Source: Lycocorax pyrrhopterus obiensis (taxonomy: Eukaryota; Chordata; Aves; Passeriformes; Paradisaeidae). From it: a DNA stretch of 64,000 nt. The stretch spans positions 13,092,484 through 13,156,483 of the forward strand of contig JACSVZ010000004.1 of the NCBI GenBank assembly GCA_014706295.1, written 5' to 3'. This document shows, piece after piece, positions 39,401 through 51,199 of this stretch. Made by a program: the position numbers and the translations under genes. Positions within the stretch are counted from its first letter, which is position 1. Each line of letters starts with the position of its first letter. The notes beneath the pieces were generated by a model that was not told where the DNA came from, did no database searches, and saw nothing but the letters and a program-made list of their open reading frames with translations.

Positions 39401-42400
39401 TTTTTGGGGTAGTTGCAGGTGTGGAAAACCTCCTGCTGATATATGGGATTGTTAGGTTTATTGCTAGCATGTCACAATGCAACCGCTGTTGGTGTGGCAC
39501 GCTTTGGTGCAAAACGAGGGCAAGGTGGCCTGCAACGTGGGTGACTTCATTGTTTCCTGAAGGTACACATTATCTTAATGTTTATCCGTGCATTAACCCT
39601 GCCTGTATAGAAGCTGAAGGGAATTAATGCATAGGTGGCACAGCACTAGCTGTAATTAAGGCAGCTCTCTGAGAGACAGACGGAGATGGAGAAACCATCT
39701 GTCACAACCTGGTTTGTCCCACTGAGGAGGAGAGCACCACATGAGCCATTTACCAGGGACCAGACATACTTTTTACCAGTATGAAATATCAAACCACTCA
39801 GAGCTTGTAAAGTTTTCCCATTCCCAGGTACAGCACACATTGATTTTAGGGAAGAACTCCAGTGTCCTTGAGAGCCTCTGTGCTCCACAGGTGTCCTCAC
39901 CGTACATAGCGACTCCTGTTTCAACAGTACTGAGGTGAGCCCTGGACAGAATTTAGCGTCCTTGTCTTAGGTTCTGCTTTCCCTGGAGCACATAGACAAG
40001 TGGTTGTTTGTGCAGGAGCCACAGAACACTCCAGGAGATCTTGCAGTCTAAACCATTGGTGGGTCAGTTCAGCTGGGTTTGCTGCAGCCTTGGATTGAGA
40101 GTAAATTTTTGCGAAGCAAGCTCTGAAATCCTGGGTTTGATCCAAATAGGTCAGAAGAGGAACACTAGTTTTTCCCTTTTTATTTTTTTCTTTCCAAACA
40201 CTACTCAGTTTGACAGCTTTGAAGAAACTGCTCATTAAGCTGGTTGGTTTGCTGTATCCACTCTCCATCTGCAGAGAGTCCAGTGAGATTCCCAGCTTTT
40301 AGACATAAGAATTCTGTTCCAAGACCTTGGTGACAACTCTTCCTGGTTCCCTGGCTTGATTTCCCTTAAAATGTCATCATCAAACATGCTGCTTGATCAT
40401 TTATAGATTTATAGAGGAAATAGTTTTTTAAGGACTTTTATAATGAGTAGTAATTTTTTTTTTCTGTTGGGCAAGAATTCCCTCTTCCCACTTCTGGATT
40501 TACAGATGAAAAAAATTCAGTGTCCAAACTGTGAGGATTTCAAAGAGCTGGAAAGGTCTGTGTTACAATTTCCACTGCAGCAGCAACTTGGCTCCTTTGC
40601 AGACAGAGCAGGTGAGCACAGGGGGCCCCTAATGACAGCAGGATGATCCTGGTGAGCCCAAGCAGGGGGTCAGGTGCCAGGGATGCAAGGGGCAAGTGGC
40701 TGGGGTCACTTGGTGTCAGGATGCAAAGTGGCTTAAGCAGGAAGCTGTGAAGAGCCATGGCCATGGCAAACAGCCACAACCAAAGGCAGTGAGGCTTTTG
40801 GCAGCAAGGAAGCTCCTGAACCCAGGGGCCTGGCTTTAACAGAGCGTGAGTGGAAATGGTGGGGAGCGGCAGCATCCAACAAGTTCCAAGTGCATGACTG
40901 CTGCTGGAGGCACATCAAAGGCACGTGGATCCTTGCTGTGTGCTTTCTGGCACCTCCACTTTAGGGAAGCAGGGTTGCCTAAATCTGTCCATTCCTTAGT
41001 ATGTAATTACATGTTGGACATATTATCACCATACTTTCTGATTTTCACATTCTTGTCCCTCTCTGTCCACTCTTTCCTTCCTCTTTCTACAGTATTTTGT
41101 TTCGTCCCCCATTCATCCTTTCTCATATTTCCATTTCTTTGATTCTTTTACTTTCTTTTCTTTCTGCTTGATCTTTCTCCTTTCAAATGTATGCAAAGGA
41201 TGTAAAGGTATTTCCTCACATCTCTTCCAGCTGGACTTGGCATGTTTGACTTGCCTCATGAGTGGGAGTGTGGCCTAACCTGTGTAAAAAGGGAAAGTAA
41301 TGTAGTCACTGCAAGCTGAGCAGCTTGAACACACAGGTGATCTACAGATCAATGGAGAACTTCCTTCCCTGTAACAGATGGCAAGAGGGACATGGCTTGT
41401 TTTACTAGCTTGATTACATACAGTAATCATTAGAGTCTATTGATGATTAGAGTTTTGTTGATAGAAGCTGTGGTTGGCTGGTGCCTTTGAAAATCAGCTT
41501 ATTTATTTTGGTGTCTAAATACGGACTTGAAGATTTTGGCCGAGGCAATTTGCTCAAGGTCATAATCCTGACTCAGGGACAGAACTGGGAAGAGAGCCCA
41601 GATGTTTTCAGCCCTCCTTTCCTACTGATAGTATGTGCAGTTTCAGTAAAGCAGATGTTTATATTTAGATTCACTAAAGTAGATGTTTATATATTCAGGT
41701 TATATATCAGATTATGATAGAGTGAGTTGTCAGAATTAACCTGGGAGAAGTTAAGAGCAGGTCCAGTAAAGTGGCCCAGTTTCTGGAATGAGATGAACTC
41801 CAGGATGGAAGAAAGGGTCAGTGTTACATGGGAACGCCTAGGCAAAATATTCCTGCCCTCACAACATGGTGCGCCTTTTCTTTTATACCCTGTCTGGGTC
41901 AGTTCCTGGGACTGTACAGCCACAGCTAAGAGAGCAGGTGCTGCACGCAGAGCCCTGGCATGAGCAGACCTAAGGTTTAACACCCCAAATTGCCAAATGT
42001 TCTTGGCAACAGTGAGCCAAGTTGATTGTAATTCCTTTACACTGTAGTTCCTGTGAAGATTAGAAGAGTTTCATACATCAATGTAAGACCTTGAACTTAC
42101 CAATCAAGTTATCATCATGAGAGCATTTCTCAGAGGACATGAAATTGTGTTAAGGAACCAGTTCCCATCCACTTAGGAAACAAGAAAAGTGTGTTCTGTT
42201 ATTGCTGTGGTTTCTAGATCAGTTTCAAGGCAAGCCCAAGCAATAGTATATTTTCGTGTCCTATTATGAATCACAGCATTTTCTCATTCAAGACAGCAAG
42301 TGTTCAACAGTTTACCAGCCTGGGAACACGGTGAAGGCCAGAGGTAAGCTTTGCTACCACAAAGGACTGAAGACAAATCAAACAGTGAAGCCTTCAAAGA

Positions 42401-45020
42401 GTTTTAAGAGCCCATTTTCTGTGTCTGCTTCACATGATGATTTTCATATTCCTTCTATCAGATTTGCAGAAACTGAACTTCCTTGAGAACATTGTTTTCG
42501 TGTAGTCTGCCACCAAGGTGTTCCAACAGACCTGGTCAAAATGATCAAGTATTTCAAATTAATTCTCAGGTCATCTATGTCTCTGCTCAAATTGCAGTAA
42601 TTATTTCTAGTTTTGCTGTCACCGGGTAAAATACTCCTTGCTCTACTTTAGAATCAAAGCAGAGAAAAGGGACTAAGCACCCAAGTTTTGCTCAATGAAA
42701 AATGGACTCTAAATTCCTTCTTGTACCTTTGAAAAAATCTTCTCTATGTGTACAATTTGTCAGAAGACCCTGAATTCTGAACTGGCAGCTGCTGAAGCTT
42801 AGAGCCATGCTGCATAGATAAAATAAATTTTAGTCACCATGTCTTTAGTTATTCAGCCTGGAAGGCTGACAGATGCCAGCTTCAAATGCATGGCATTTCC
42901 TGCAGAGTCACATGTCAAGGCCAAAATTAAGGTTCAGAAATGCATTTGGTTGCTGTGTGGAAATGTTGGCCATTCCTGGATTAATGGTTTTGAATAAGCA
43001 AATGGTAAGGTAAGAAAAGGAGAAAAAAAAAACCCCAAGCAACTGAAGTTTGTGTTTCACGCTTCAAGTGACCTGGCCAAGTGCGGCTAAATTCCCTTTT
43101 AAAATCAAGTGACCATGATGCATCTCCCAGGGTGCTGCAGTATGAATGCTAAAAGGATTAAAACTAGGCAGGTCACAGAGCTTTATTTTTTTCTCTTTTA
43201 GGGGCTATGTTATATCCGAGACCTTATACTCCTTCTTTACATAGATATGAGTACATGGCAGGAAATTATATAATTTAACCTGTGCCATGAAGTAGAATAC
43301 CTTTTTCTGTTCTGTTTTGGAGCCAAATACACAAAAAATGGTGTTTTCTTCAGTTCTTTTCTGCTGAATACTTTTTAATTAAAGAGTAATAACATTAAAA
43401 AATGTTACAAATCAATACCATGATAATATAAATATGTAAATGGAAAGAGTTTTGTTGTAACTGCTTGAGTAGGAGCAGTCTATCCACACACCCTCCTTTC
43501 TGAACATTGCAGCATTATTTGAAAACAAAATAAAATTAGGGGGCTATTTTGATATTTGTTGTTGTGCAATTCTCAAAGGTGTAACAAAGTACCCAATCCA
43601 GACAGAAGGGGAACGAATGAACAGGATAAATAATAAATTACCGCTTATAGTAACAAGCTCACTAGATTTTAAAAATGAGTTTATTATTTGAAATTTTATT
43701 AACAGGTTTAAAATCTTTTAAAATGCATTTCAAAAAAAGCTACAGGCCTTTAAGACCATTCTCCTAGAGATGTCAGCACTCTGAAAACAAAGAAAAGCTT
43801 CCTGCAAAAGGTCAGTGCAGTGTTTACAGCCAGGCAAGCCTGCCTCTCTGTTCAAAAAGAATGAACATTAAACATCAGAACGAGGGATTATAGTCTGATC
43901 CAGAGCATAATTTCCGAGATTATTTTGTATCTCTTCAAACTCCTGCCTCCCCTGGAAGCCTCTCAGCCATCTTGTCCCAGTATGAGCCCAGCTCACCCAG
44001 AGCTCAGACAGGCAGGCCTGATGTTGTTGCTGGGCCCATTCAGAACTCTACCTCCCCATCCTTTTGATCACAGCCCTAGTGTGCTGGTAACATCAGGGAC
44101 AAAAGCCATGTACAAGTAATTATTTTTGAAACTGAATACATCTAAGTTCCATGGTGTAAAACCCACTGACATGCAATAGCCCCAAAGTCACTTCAGCAGC
44201 AGATGTTACAGATGGAAAACAGCCTTGTGAGTAGTTTAGCTCATCTTCCTGCTGTTGCAGGTATCTTTTTGCCAATCAGTAGGTTTGCTAAGGCACTGCC
44301 CAAGCTAATTTTGAATATCTCAGTGAGGACTAGCAGAAGCTTTTGGGCAGCTGCTCTTCACTTTATCTGATGTACCAGATTAGAGAAGTCTAAACTATTT
44401 ATCAATTCTGTCCTGTCATCTCTGTGTGTGTTATCACTTAATTTTGCCTTCTACGATCTTGCATTGTGTTTTGTAATTTTCTGTGCAAGTAACAGCCCTT
44501 TTTAGAGGTTTTTTGCACTCCACTAACAGATTACTGTTTTGCATAACAGCTCATCGTTTTTAGCAGAAGAGGTTGCTTTTAGGTCTCACTCATCTTGGCC
44601 TTTCATCCTTATTTTTGGCCTTTAGAAAAAAAATATCTTCCAGCAAAATTATTATTCAACTTGCATTAACACATACTTCATAGTCTTTCTGCCTTTACAG
44701 CTTCTCCTGGTAATAGAAATAAATTACAGCTGCTAGAAAACAGTGTTATTCTTTCTCTGTCTATCTGAATTGGGGAAAAGTGATTCATTTTCTCTATTTC
44801 TTAGCAAAAGAGGACAGTCTGTTCAGTGAAGCAAAAGTTATTAGAGCTAAAATTAACAGGAGAAAATACAATCCATAACTAAGCCAGGTTACTCACTGCC
44901 ACAGATGCAGTATGAGTAGTATTCCAACTGTATTAGCGTGACAGGAGAATGGAGACATCACTCAGTTTTTGGAATGCCAATTGCCATACAAACTTGGCAC
45001 AGAACCAGTAAGGACTATGG
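36430..45020. other. Intergenic, no gene recognised
   Basis: Part of the TMEM63A-LEFTY interval. The open frames are short and show no known protein. In mammals LEFTY1 and PYCR2 lie in the corresponding interval; neither a second LEFTY nor PYCR2-like sequence was seen. A three-fold 13-bp repeat (unit GTAGATTTACAAG) lies near 38,971-39,008. A single AATCCACA (FoxH1-type) occurs at 37,202. Confidence 0.6.
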
Positions 45021-45023
45021 GAC

Positions 45024-45135
45024 ATTGAATTGTTTAGGTGAGAAATGACTTCTAAGATAATCAAGTCCAACCATTAACCCAGCCCTGCCATGTCCACCAC
45101 TAAACCGTGTCCCTGAGTGCCACATATTGGTCACA
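45024..45135 (-). mobile_element. CR1-like 3' fragment, minus orientation
   Basis: Contains AATTGTTTAGGTGAGAAATG, ATAATCAAGTCCAACCATTA and CCACCACTAAACCGTGTCCC, a CR1 3'-end subtype that is also seen at 58,067. Confidence 0.75.
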
Positions 45136-46825
45136 CACTGAGCCCTCACAGTGACGTTCACTGGAGGACTTTGGTTAAAGCCCAGCTTGGCAGCAGGACA
45201 AGTCCCTCCTTGGCAAGGGCAGGGGGAGCCTGGGCAGCCTCTCTGAGCCTCACCAGCCCTGCCTAGCCCAGAGGTGGGGACTCACTTGCATCATTAACGC
45301 AGAAGCAGCATACTTTTAAAAAAAGCTGATAAACTTCTACAGTGAAAATACAGTTGCAAGGAAAAAGCAGCGTTTTAACTAGGCCGATAAATGGGCTCTG
45401 ATTAGAAATTAAGTGGTGCTCCCACAGAATTCAGCTATTTCTCGGTAATTAGGACTTTCCTTAATGAAGTGGACTGTGGTGTAAAGCAAGCAATTTAGGG
45501 CTGTATGCTTATTTATCTGATTCAACTGCATTAGCTAAATGCCAGTGTTTTTGCCAGTAGCCTATGCTGCAGCCATCAGAGTGGTGACAAGTCCTGCTTC
45601 TCCAGCTACAAACAAGGAACAGACTGGGGCAGTGGGGAGGAGACTGCTGAAGGCATAGAAAATGCTGTATTTAAACAGTTGTGTTTGCTTTTCTGTTAAA
45701 AAAAAATATCTTGGAGATGTCCTTTCTGCCAGAACACTGGCACTTTGCAAACACTGCCAACACAAACCCTGCGAGCGAGCCAGCTGACATCAGCTGACCA
45801 AGGACATGGGGGGACTTTGGACATTTTATCCATTCCTCCTCAGACAGACAGCCTTTTGTCCTGGCCATCTGACCAAAACAAGCGCACGAGTTAAAGCAGA
45901 AGCTGCCTATGGAAGATGTGCTTATGTCAATGCAATCTGAGACACACAGCACCAGAAGTTACATGAACCCAGCTCAAGATCAAACCAGGTTTGCAGTATC
46001 TCTCTCAGATAAAATTTAGTTTAGTATACTGGATACACTGTGGGATAAATGCATAAGGAAACATTATCCCCACTGCTGCCTGAGGCTTCACCACCAGCAT
46101 TTGTGAGAAGCACCCAACAGGATGTGGTCTTTCAGGTATTTCCATTGGAGATGGCCAGTTCAGTCTGGCCTATACTGGTGATGAGGAAAAACAGTCTCAC
46201 GTCCCTGCCTAGATTAAATGAGCTGGACAATTTCTGTATAGCTCAAGCAGGTGATTGTTTGGACCACAAAAGTTGCTACTGAAGCTGGCTCCTCAGCAGG
46301 AGAGTAAACACTAAGGACTGAGGCTGTGGTTGCAGCATCTTTGGAATGAGATTGGTGCACTCAGGTCAGAGCAACCATGATTCCTCTCAGACAGGGGACA
46401 TGAAGTTCTATTCCCCAGAGTCGTGTTAGAGCTCACAACACAGATGTAAAGTCCCTTTTATGACTTTATACCCACTGGAAGGGGGGAGGGAATGCATGGG
46501 AGGCAGGTAAGTCAGGTGATACCTGATAGAGCACAAAGCCTTTTGGCACAAAAATTAACTCGGCCAAATTTTTGCAACAAATCACAACCACCAGAAAGAT
46601 CAACACACTGCATTGAGTGGCTCTGCTGTTTTCAGTCTAGTCCTGGGAGACACACAGATGTCTCGTGTTATCAGGCCTTACCTTCTGGAAACTTTTCCAT
46701 GCCAGATACTTGCACAGCAAGCTGAGGCCATGGGAGCAAACTCCGGTGAGCTGTACTGGCCCCACAGAAGCCCTGGGTGCTTCTATTCTGTCTTTGTACA
46801 CTGAGCAAGCTATGCATGCTCTCCT

Positions 46826-47490
46826 ATGAAGGCTGAGAGAGATTGGGGCTGTTCAGCGAGAAGAGGAAGAGGAAGAGGAAGAGGAAGAGGAAGGAGGGAG
46901 AGGATGAGGAGAGGGAGAGGAGAGGGAGAGGGAGAGGGAGAGGGAGAGCGGAGAGGGAAGGAGAGGAGAGGAGAGGAGAGGAGAGGAGAGGAGTAGCGAG
47001 AGGAGAGGGAGAGGAGAGGAGAGGAGAGGAGAGGAGAGGAGAGAGAGGAAGAGGAAGAGAAGGGAGAGGAGAGGAGAGGGAGAGGGAGAGGGAGAGGGAG
47101 AGGGAGAGGGAGAGGGAGAGGGAGAGGGAGAGGAGAGGAGAGGAGAGGAGAGGAGAGGAGAGGAGAGGAGAGGAGAGGAGAGGAGAGGAGAGGAGAGGAG
47201 AGGAGAGGAGAGGAGAGAGCTGCTGGGAGACCTTAGATCACCTTCCAGTACCTGGAGGGGACTTACAAGGGAGCTGGAGAGGGACTTTTTACAAGGGCAT
47301 GTAGTGATAGGACAAGGGGGAATGGCTTCAAAGTGACAGAGGGAAGGTTTAGATTCTGTATTAAGAGGAAGTTCTTTACTGTGAGGATAATGAGGTGCTG
47401 GAACAGGTTGCCCAGAGAAGTTGTGGATGCCCCATCCCTGGAAGTGTCCAAGACCAGGTTGAACAGGGCTTTGAGCAGGATTTGGTGAGC
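46826..47490 (+). mobile_element. CR1 LINE fragment split by a polypurine expansion, plus orientation
   Basis: CR1 text begins near TATGAAGGCTGAGAGAGATT and GGGCTGTTCAGCGAGAAGAG. It resumes after the purine tract with GCTGCTGGGAGACCTTAGAT, and ends in the GTGGATGCCCCATCCCTGG block and beyond. The tract replaces a spot where intact CR1 has a short GAGAAGAGAAGG-type stretch, so the expansion grew inside the element. Confidence 0.85.
46856..47218 (+). repeat. (GAGGAA/GAGGGA/GAGGA)n polypurine expansion inside CR1
   Basis: About 360 bp made almost only of G and A on the plus strand, in blocks of period 6 (GAGGAA, GAGGGA) and period 5 (GAGGA), with a few T and C interruptions. The long Arg/Glu open frame across it is an artefact. 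Such tracts can form triplex (H-DNA) structures (family knowledge). Confidence 0.95.
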
Positions 47491-47499
47491 TGCATGCTC

Positions 47500-48430
47500 T
47501 CTGTCTACAACTGTTTGACTCAGGGCCAGTTCCTGCGGAGGAATAGAGGCCTCAGCACCAGCACAGGCCATGACAGCCAAGAAAGAAGCTAAAGATTCCC
47601 ATGAAATCCCACTTAAAGGTGTGTAGCCTGAGTTTGCTGGTGGGAATATTCAGTTCGAAGCACTGTTGGGTGGCTGGTGGGTGCACAGGTGAGGCAGTGA
47701 GACGGGCATGCCTTCATGCATAGCCTGCAGTTTACATCCAATTTTGAAGCCTCTAACCTGGCTAGGTTAACATGACCAGCCTCTTCTGCAGTGTTTTGTT
47801 AGCTTAGTGTGCTTGAGGCTGAAAAAGAATACGAAACAGAACATGTACTTGAGTTATTTTTTAACTTGGCATGTTTATACCTGCATCTTAATCACTCCTG
47901 GTTTTACTTCTACACTCCTAGATTCAGAAGGCCCTGCCTTCAGGGAAAAACAGACCAAAATCTACATAGAGTTGTGCTCCCATCTCCATTGGACAAATGT
48001 GTTGCACAGACATGGGCACTTCTTGGAGCACACGGAAATTGTTGCCTCTCACATCAGTCAAGCAAGGGCTGTTTGAATATGGGCCCAGCTGTAATACAAA
48101 AGAGTTATGTCCATGGCAATTGAAATCTTGAAAAGTTAAATATTCAGACCCTCAATACTGCAAATACATTTCAAACCTTCCTGTTTCCCAGGATAATAGC
48201 TACATAATTAGGGTAAGCCTTTCACACTTTCTCTTTGATCCCACTGGATTTATCCACCAAAAGTCATCGCACGGATGTGGCCAGCAAGTGTCTTACAGAA
48301 CTGCTTGTAACAAAATTAAAAGCTTAAATATAGACATTCTCTCTCCGCTAAGTACTGGCTTTTATTAAAACTGGGAGTTGCTCATACTTCATCCCTTGCA
48401 GCCTCTTTGAATCCTCTGTTTGATGTTTCA
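47500..48430. other. Intergenic, no gene recognised
   Basis: Between the CR1 element and the FoxH1-motif cluster. No protein or RNA gene was recognised. Confidence 0.5.
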
Positions 48431-48449
48431 AAAGTGCCATGCAGGTTCT

Positions 48450-48763
48450 AATACACATTACACAGAAAGAGCTATTATAAAATTCCTGGCTTTTTCTTGT
48501 TTGCACGACAAAGGGGGAATGGCAAATCCTCCAATTGGACCAGATAATCACTCTCCTGTGAAAAGCCTGCAATACACATCCTCTGTTTTCTTCTTAGCTG
48601 AGCTTCAACTGTGTTTGGTCAATAATTTTATTTTAGGTGTGAAGCCCATAAATCACCTTCCAATACACATTGTACAGTGGAGAGTCCTGGTGGATTTGGC
48701 ATCAGCCACAGGAGAAATCACATCTGGATATAGGAAAGCTGGATGCTGCTGGAGGAATCAGAC
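48450..48763 (+). promoter_or_regulatory. LEFTY: Candidate Nodal/FoxH1-responsive enhancer of LEFTY
   Basis: Three exact copies of AATACACAT in the same orientation start at 48,450, 48,571 and 48,662, and a CAGAC Smad half-site lies at 48,759-48,763. AAT(A/C)CACA is the FoxH1 (FAST) recognition sequence. Mammalian Lefty2 and Nodal left-side enhancers (ASE) carry two or more such sites and respond to Nodal signalling (known). The cluster is about 2.2-2.4 kb upstream of the LEFTY TATA box. Enhancer function here is inferred. Confidence 0.55.
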
Positions 48764-48799
48764 ATTTTCATTTCACGTTGTCATGGTCTATTGAAGAAC

Positions 48800-50800
48800 A
48801 CTCACTGCAGAGTAGGACCGCTCTCTGGAGCAAAGACTAATTGGATGGATAAATAATTACGGCATCATGTCTTCTGACATAAGAGAGAGACCATTTCAAA
48901 TCCATGGGCTGCAGTTTTATCCAGGTGACCATATAAACATAACAAATTCCCAGCTGGAACTGAGCTGGCCAACACTTAGAGAGCCCATCTGCAGAAAACT
49001 TTGTCAGCCACCTGAACATCGCTCAGGTGCAGTTTCCAAGCCTCTGACACAGCTCGTTGTGTGACCAGTTCCTTTGCCCCAGCCCTTGGGAATCAGTGAT
49101 GTGCCTTGTGGCTGGGGAGACAGTCCTGAGGGAAGAGCTGGGTGTATGGAGCTTTCCTAAATGGCAGAGGGGTCAAAAAGATTTCAGGAAAAAACCTTCC
49201 CTCTTATTCACAAGAGCAGGATGTTTGACATGAGCAGAGGTTGAAGCAATGAAGTGGATATTTTTCACTGCTGTTTGTGTCTTGGGAATGGATGTATTTT
49301 GATTAATATACAAGTGCATCTAAAATTCATCTCCAGAGAAAGATGCTACACAAAGCGGATTAAAGAATGTACTGCCTTGGGCCATGCACAAGCTTTTACT
49401 TTGTAGTCCCTTCCATTTTCGTCTTAAAACTCAATTTAGCTAAATAAGGTGCCCTTTTAACATCTAACAGAGGCTTTATCATGTTTAAGGAGACAAGTTT
49501 CCTAAGAGGTTGTCAAGACAAAGTGAGCAGTAACAGAAGTGTTGAGTGGGGCTCTTTCAGACGGCTTTATTGCCTTCCCCTGAGTACAAAACAGGCTGCC
49601 TCCCTCGCTGACACCGGTTTTAATGAGGGACGAGCCACAACAGGGAGGATTTTGTACAAGTTCATTACATCGCATCCTCCAGCCAGACGGTCCTCAGGGC
49701 ACACCATTCAGCCTGGGCACGGGATGAAACTGGACCAATTTTAAATCATTTACAGAGACATATAAAATCCAAAGGGCCTTTGATGCTGAAGACTCATGTA
49801 TGTAAGCTCAGGTGTGTGGCTGCTGGAGAGGATGAGAATCTGCCCCAAGTGCTGTGCTCCTTCATGCTTTAATCAATCACAATTTATGTCTTCAATTCAA
49901 TTCTCCTGGGATTGGTGCCAAAAATAGATTTCCACATCTTGTGCCAGCAAAGGCTGGGGAAGAAAAGGATGTAAGTTTCGAGTTTAAATGTTGCAAGGTA
50001 AACGTCCAGCCTTTAGGCCAGCTTCACTCTCCAGAGCCAGCCCTATATCATGGCTGTTAACAGCATTCAAAATACTGATATTCTTCATCCATGTTGGGGA
50101 ATAGTGCAGTGGTTTCTCATGTTCACTGAGAAGTGGTCTGCCTTTACATAAAGCCTTCTCCTTTTAAGCATGATTATTTTGAAACCCACAGGAATCCATA
50201 AAGCGTGATGGGACATTTTTCTAAAATGTCACACCCGTACATCTTCCACCTTCTGTGATTCAGAAGCAGCATAAAAGGCCATAAATCATCCAACTGCTGC
50301 GATTCACTGCCCTGATTCATACACTTGATACAAATACGCAGAGATCAAAGTGGAACCTAACACCCCCCACCAAAGATTTAAATGATTTTTCAATGCTTGC
50401 CATAAAAATGGACTTCCAGCTAAAGCTAAAGCTTCTCCTGATTGATATTGGCTGTTTTAGGTAGCAAATGCTCTGCAGTAAAGATTGATGCTTCCTTTAA
50501 GTATCACATGGCACAGTACATAAAGCAATGTATTCTGCAGGTGTGCTTCCTCCCTAACGAGGCTGAACAGGGGACACTGATTGCTCAGGGGGCTTCTGGG
50601 CAAATATTTACAAGGAATTAAAAAACAATGGAAATTTCTTCCCCGTGGAGGAATCTGGGAGCCCCTAAACCTTCTTGTATCAACTTTGCAGTGGATGAAG
50701 GTGTTAAACTGGCATGTGTCTACCAACAGGGGAGTGATCCTTTTAAGTCCTTTGCTTCGTCCCCACTTGTGAAATTTGTTGTGCCAGTGGGACGAGGCTG
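48800..50800. other. LEFTY upstream region, no gene recognised
   Basis: No coding exon was recognised. It contains many short AT-rich motifs typical of regulatory DNA, but none I can name with confidence. Confidence 0.45.
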
Positions 50801-50802
50801 GC

Positions 50803-50809
50803 TATAAAA
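50803..50809 (+). promoter_or_regulatory. LEFTY: TATA box of LEFTY
   Basis: TATAAAA in GGCTATAAAACCCC, placed so that transcription would begin near 50,833, giving a 5' UTR of about 100 nt before the ATG at 50,935. A TATA promoter suits a gene expressed in tight bursts during left-right patterning (inference). Confidence 0.75.
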
Positions 50810-50934
50810 CCCCGGCACTGGGGACCTCCATCCAGCTCGGGCAGCCTGCCAACACATCTCTGTCGAGAGCAGCCCCAGGGAGGTCCCCCCCTTCATCTCT
50901 GCCGGGCAGGGAACTGCTTCGCTGCCAGAGGAGG

Positions 50935-51199
50935 ATGGACCTGAGGTGTGCCGGGATGCTCTGCGTGCTCTGCCTCGTCCTCACGGTCCAAGCGTTTACC
51001 CAGGAAGGGTTCAAGGAGGTCGTGCTGAAGCAGCTGGGGCTGTCTGAGGTCCCTAAACTTAACAAGAGAGACTTGGTGGATGTGGTTATCCCAGAGCACG
51101 TCAAGAACAAGTACATGTCCATGCTGAAGCGCCAGAGGGTGAAGCGCCGAGCTCTGCCGAGCCTGGCTGGCATCCTCAGGGGGATCCCGGGACACACAG
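50935..51199 (+). CDS. LEFTY: LEFTY exon 1, residues 1-89
   Basis: Signal peptide, start of the propeptide (EVVLKQLGLSEVPKLNKRDL) and the RVKR processing site. Donor GTAACG after GGACACACAG, phase 1. The ATG in AGGATGG has good context; an upstream in-frame ATG at 50,776 precedes the TATA box and is not transcribed. Confidence 0.94.

Noticed and set aside
46843..47304. Arg/Glu-rich 153-codon frame
   Set aside because: It is the GA microsatellite read as codons, starting in CR1 reverse-transcriptase remnant sequence.
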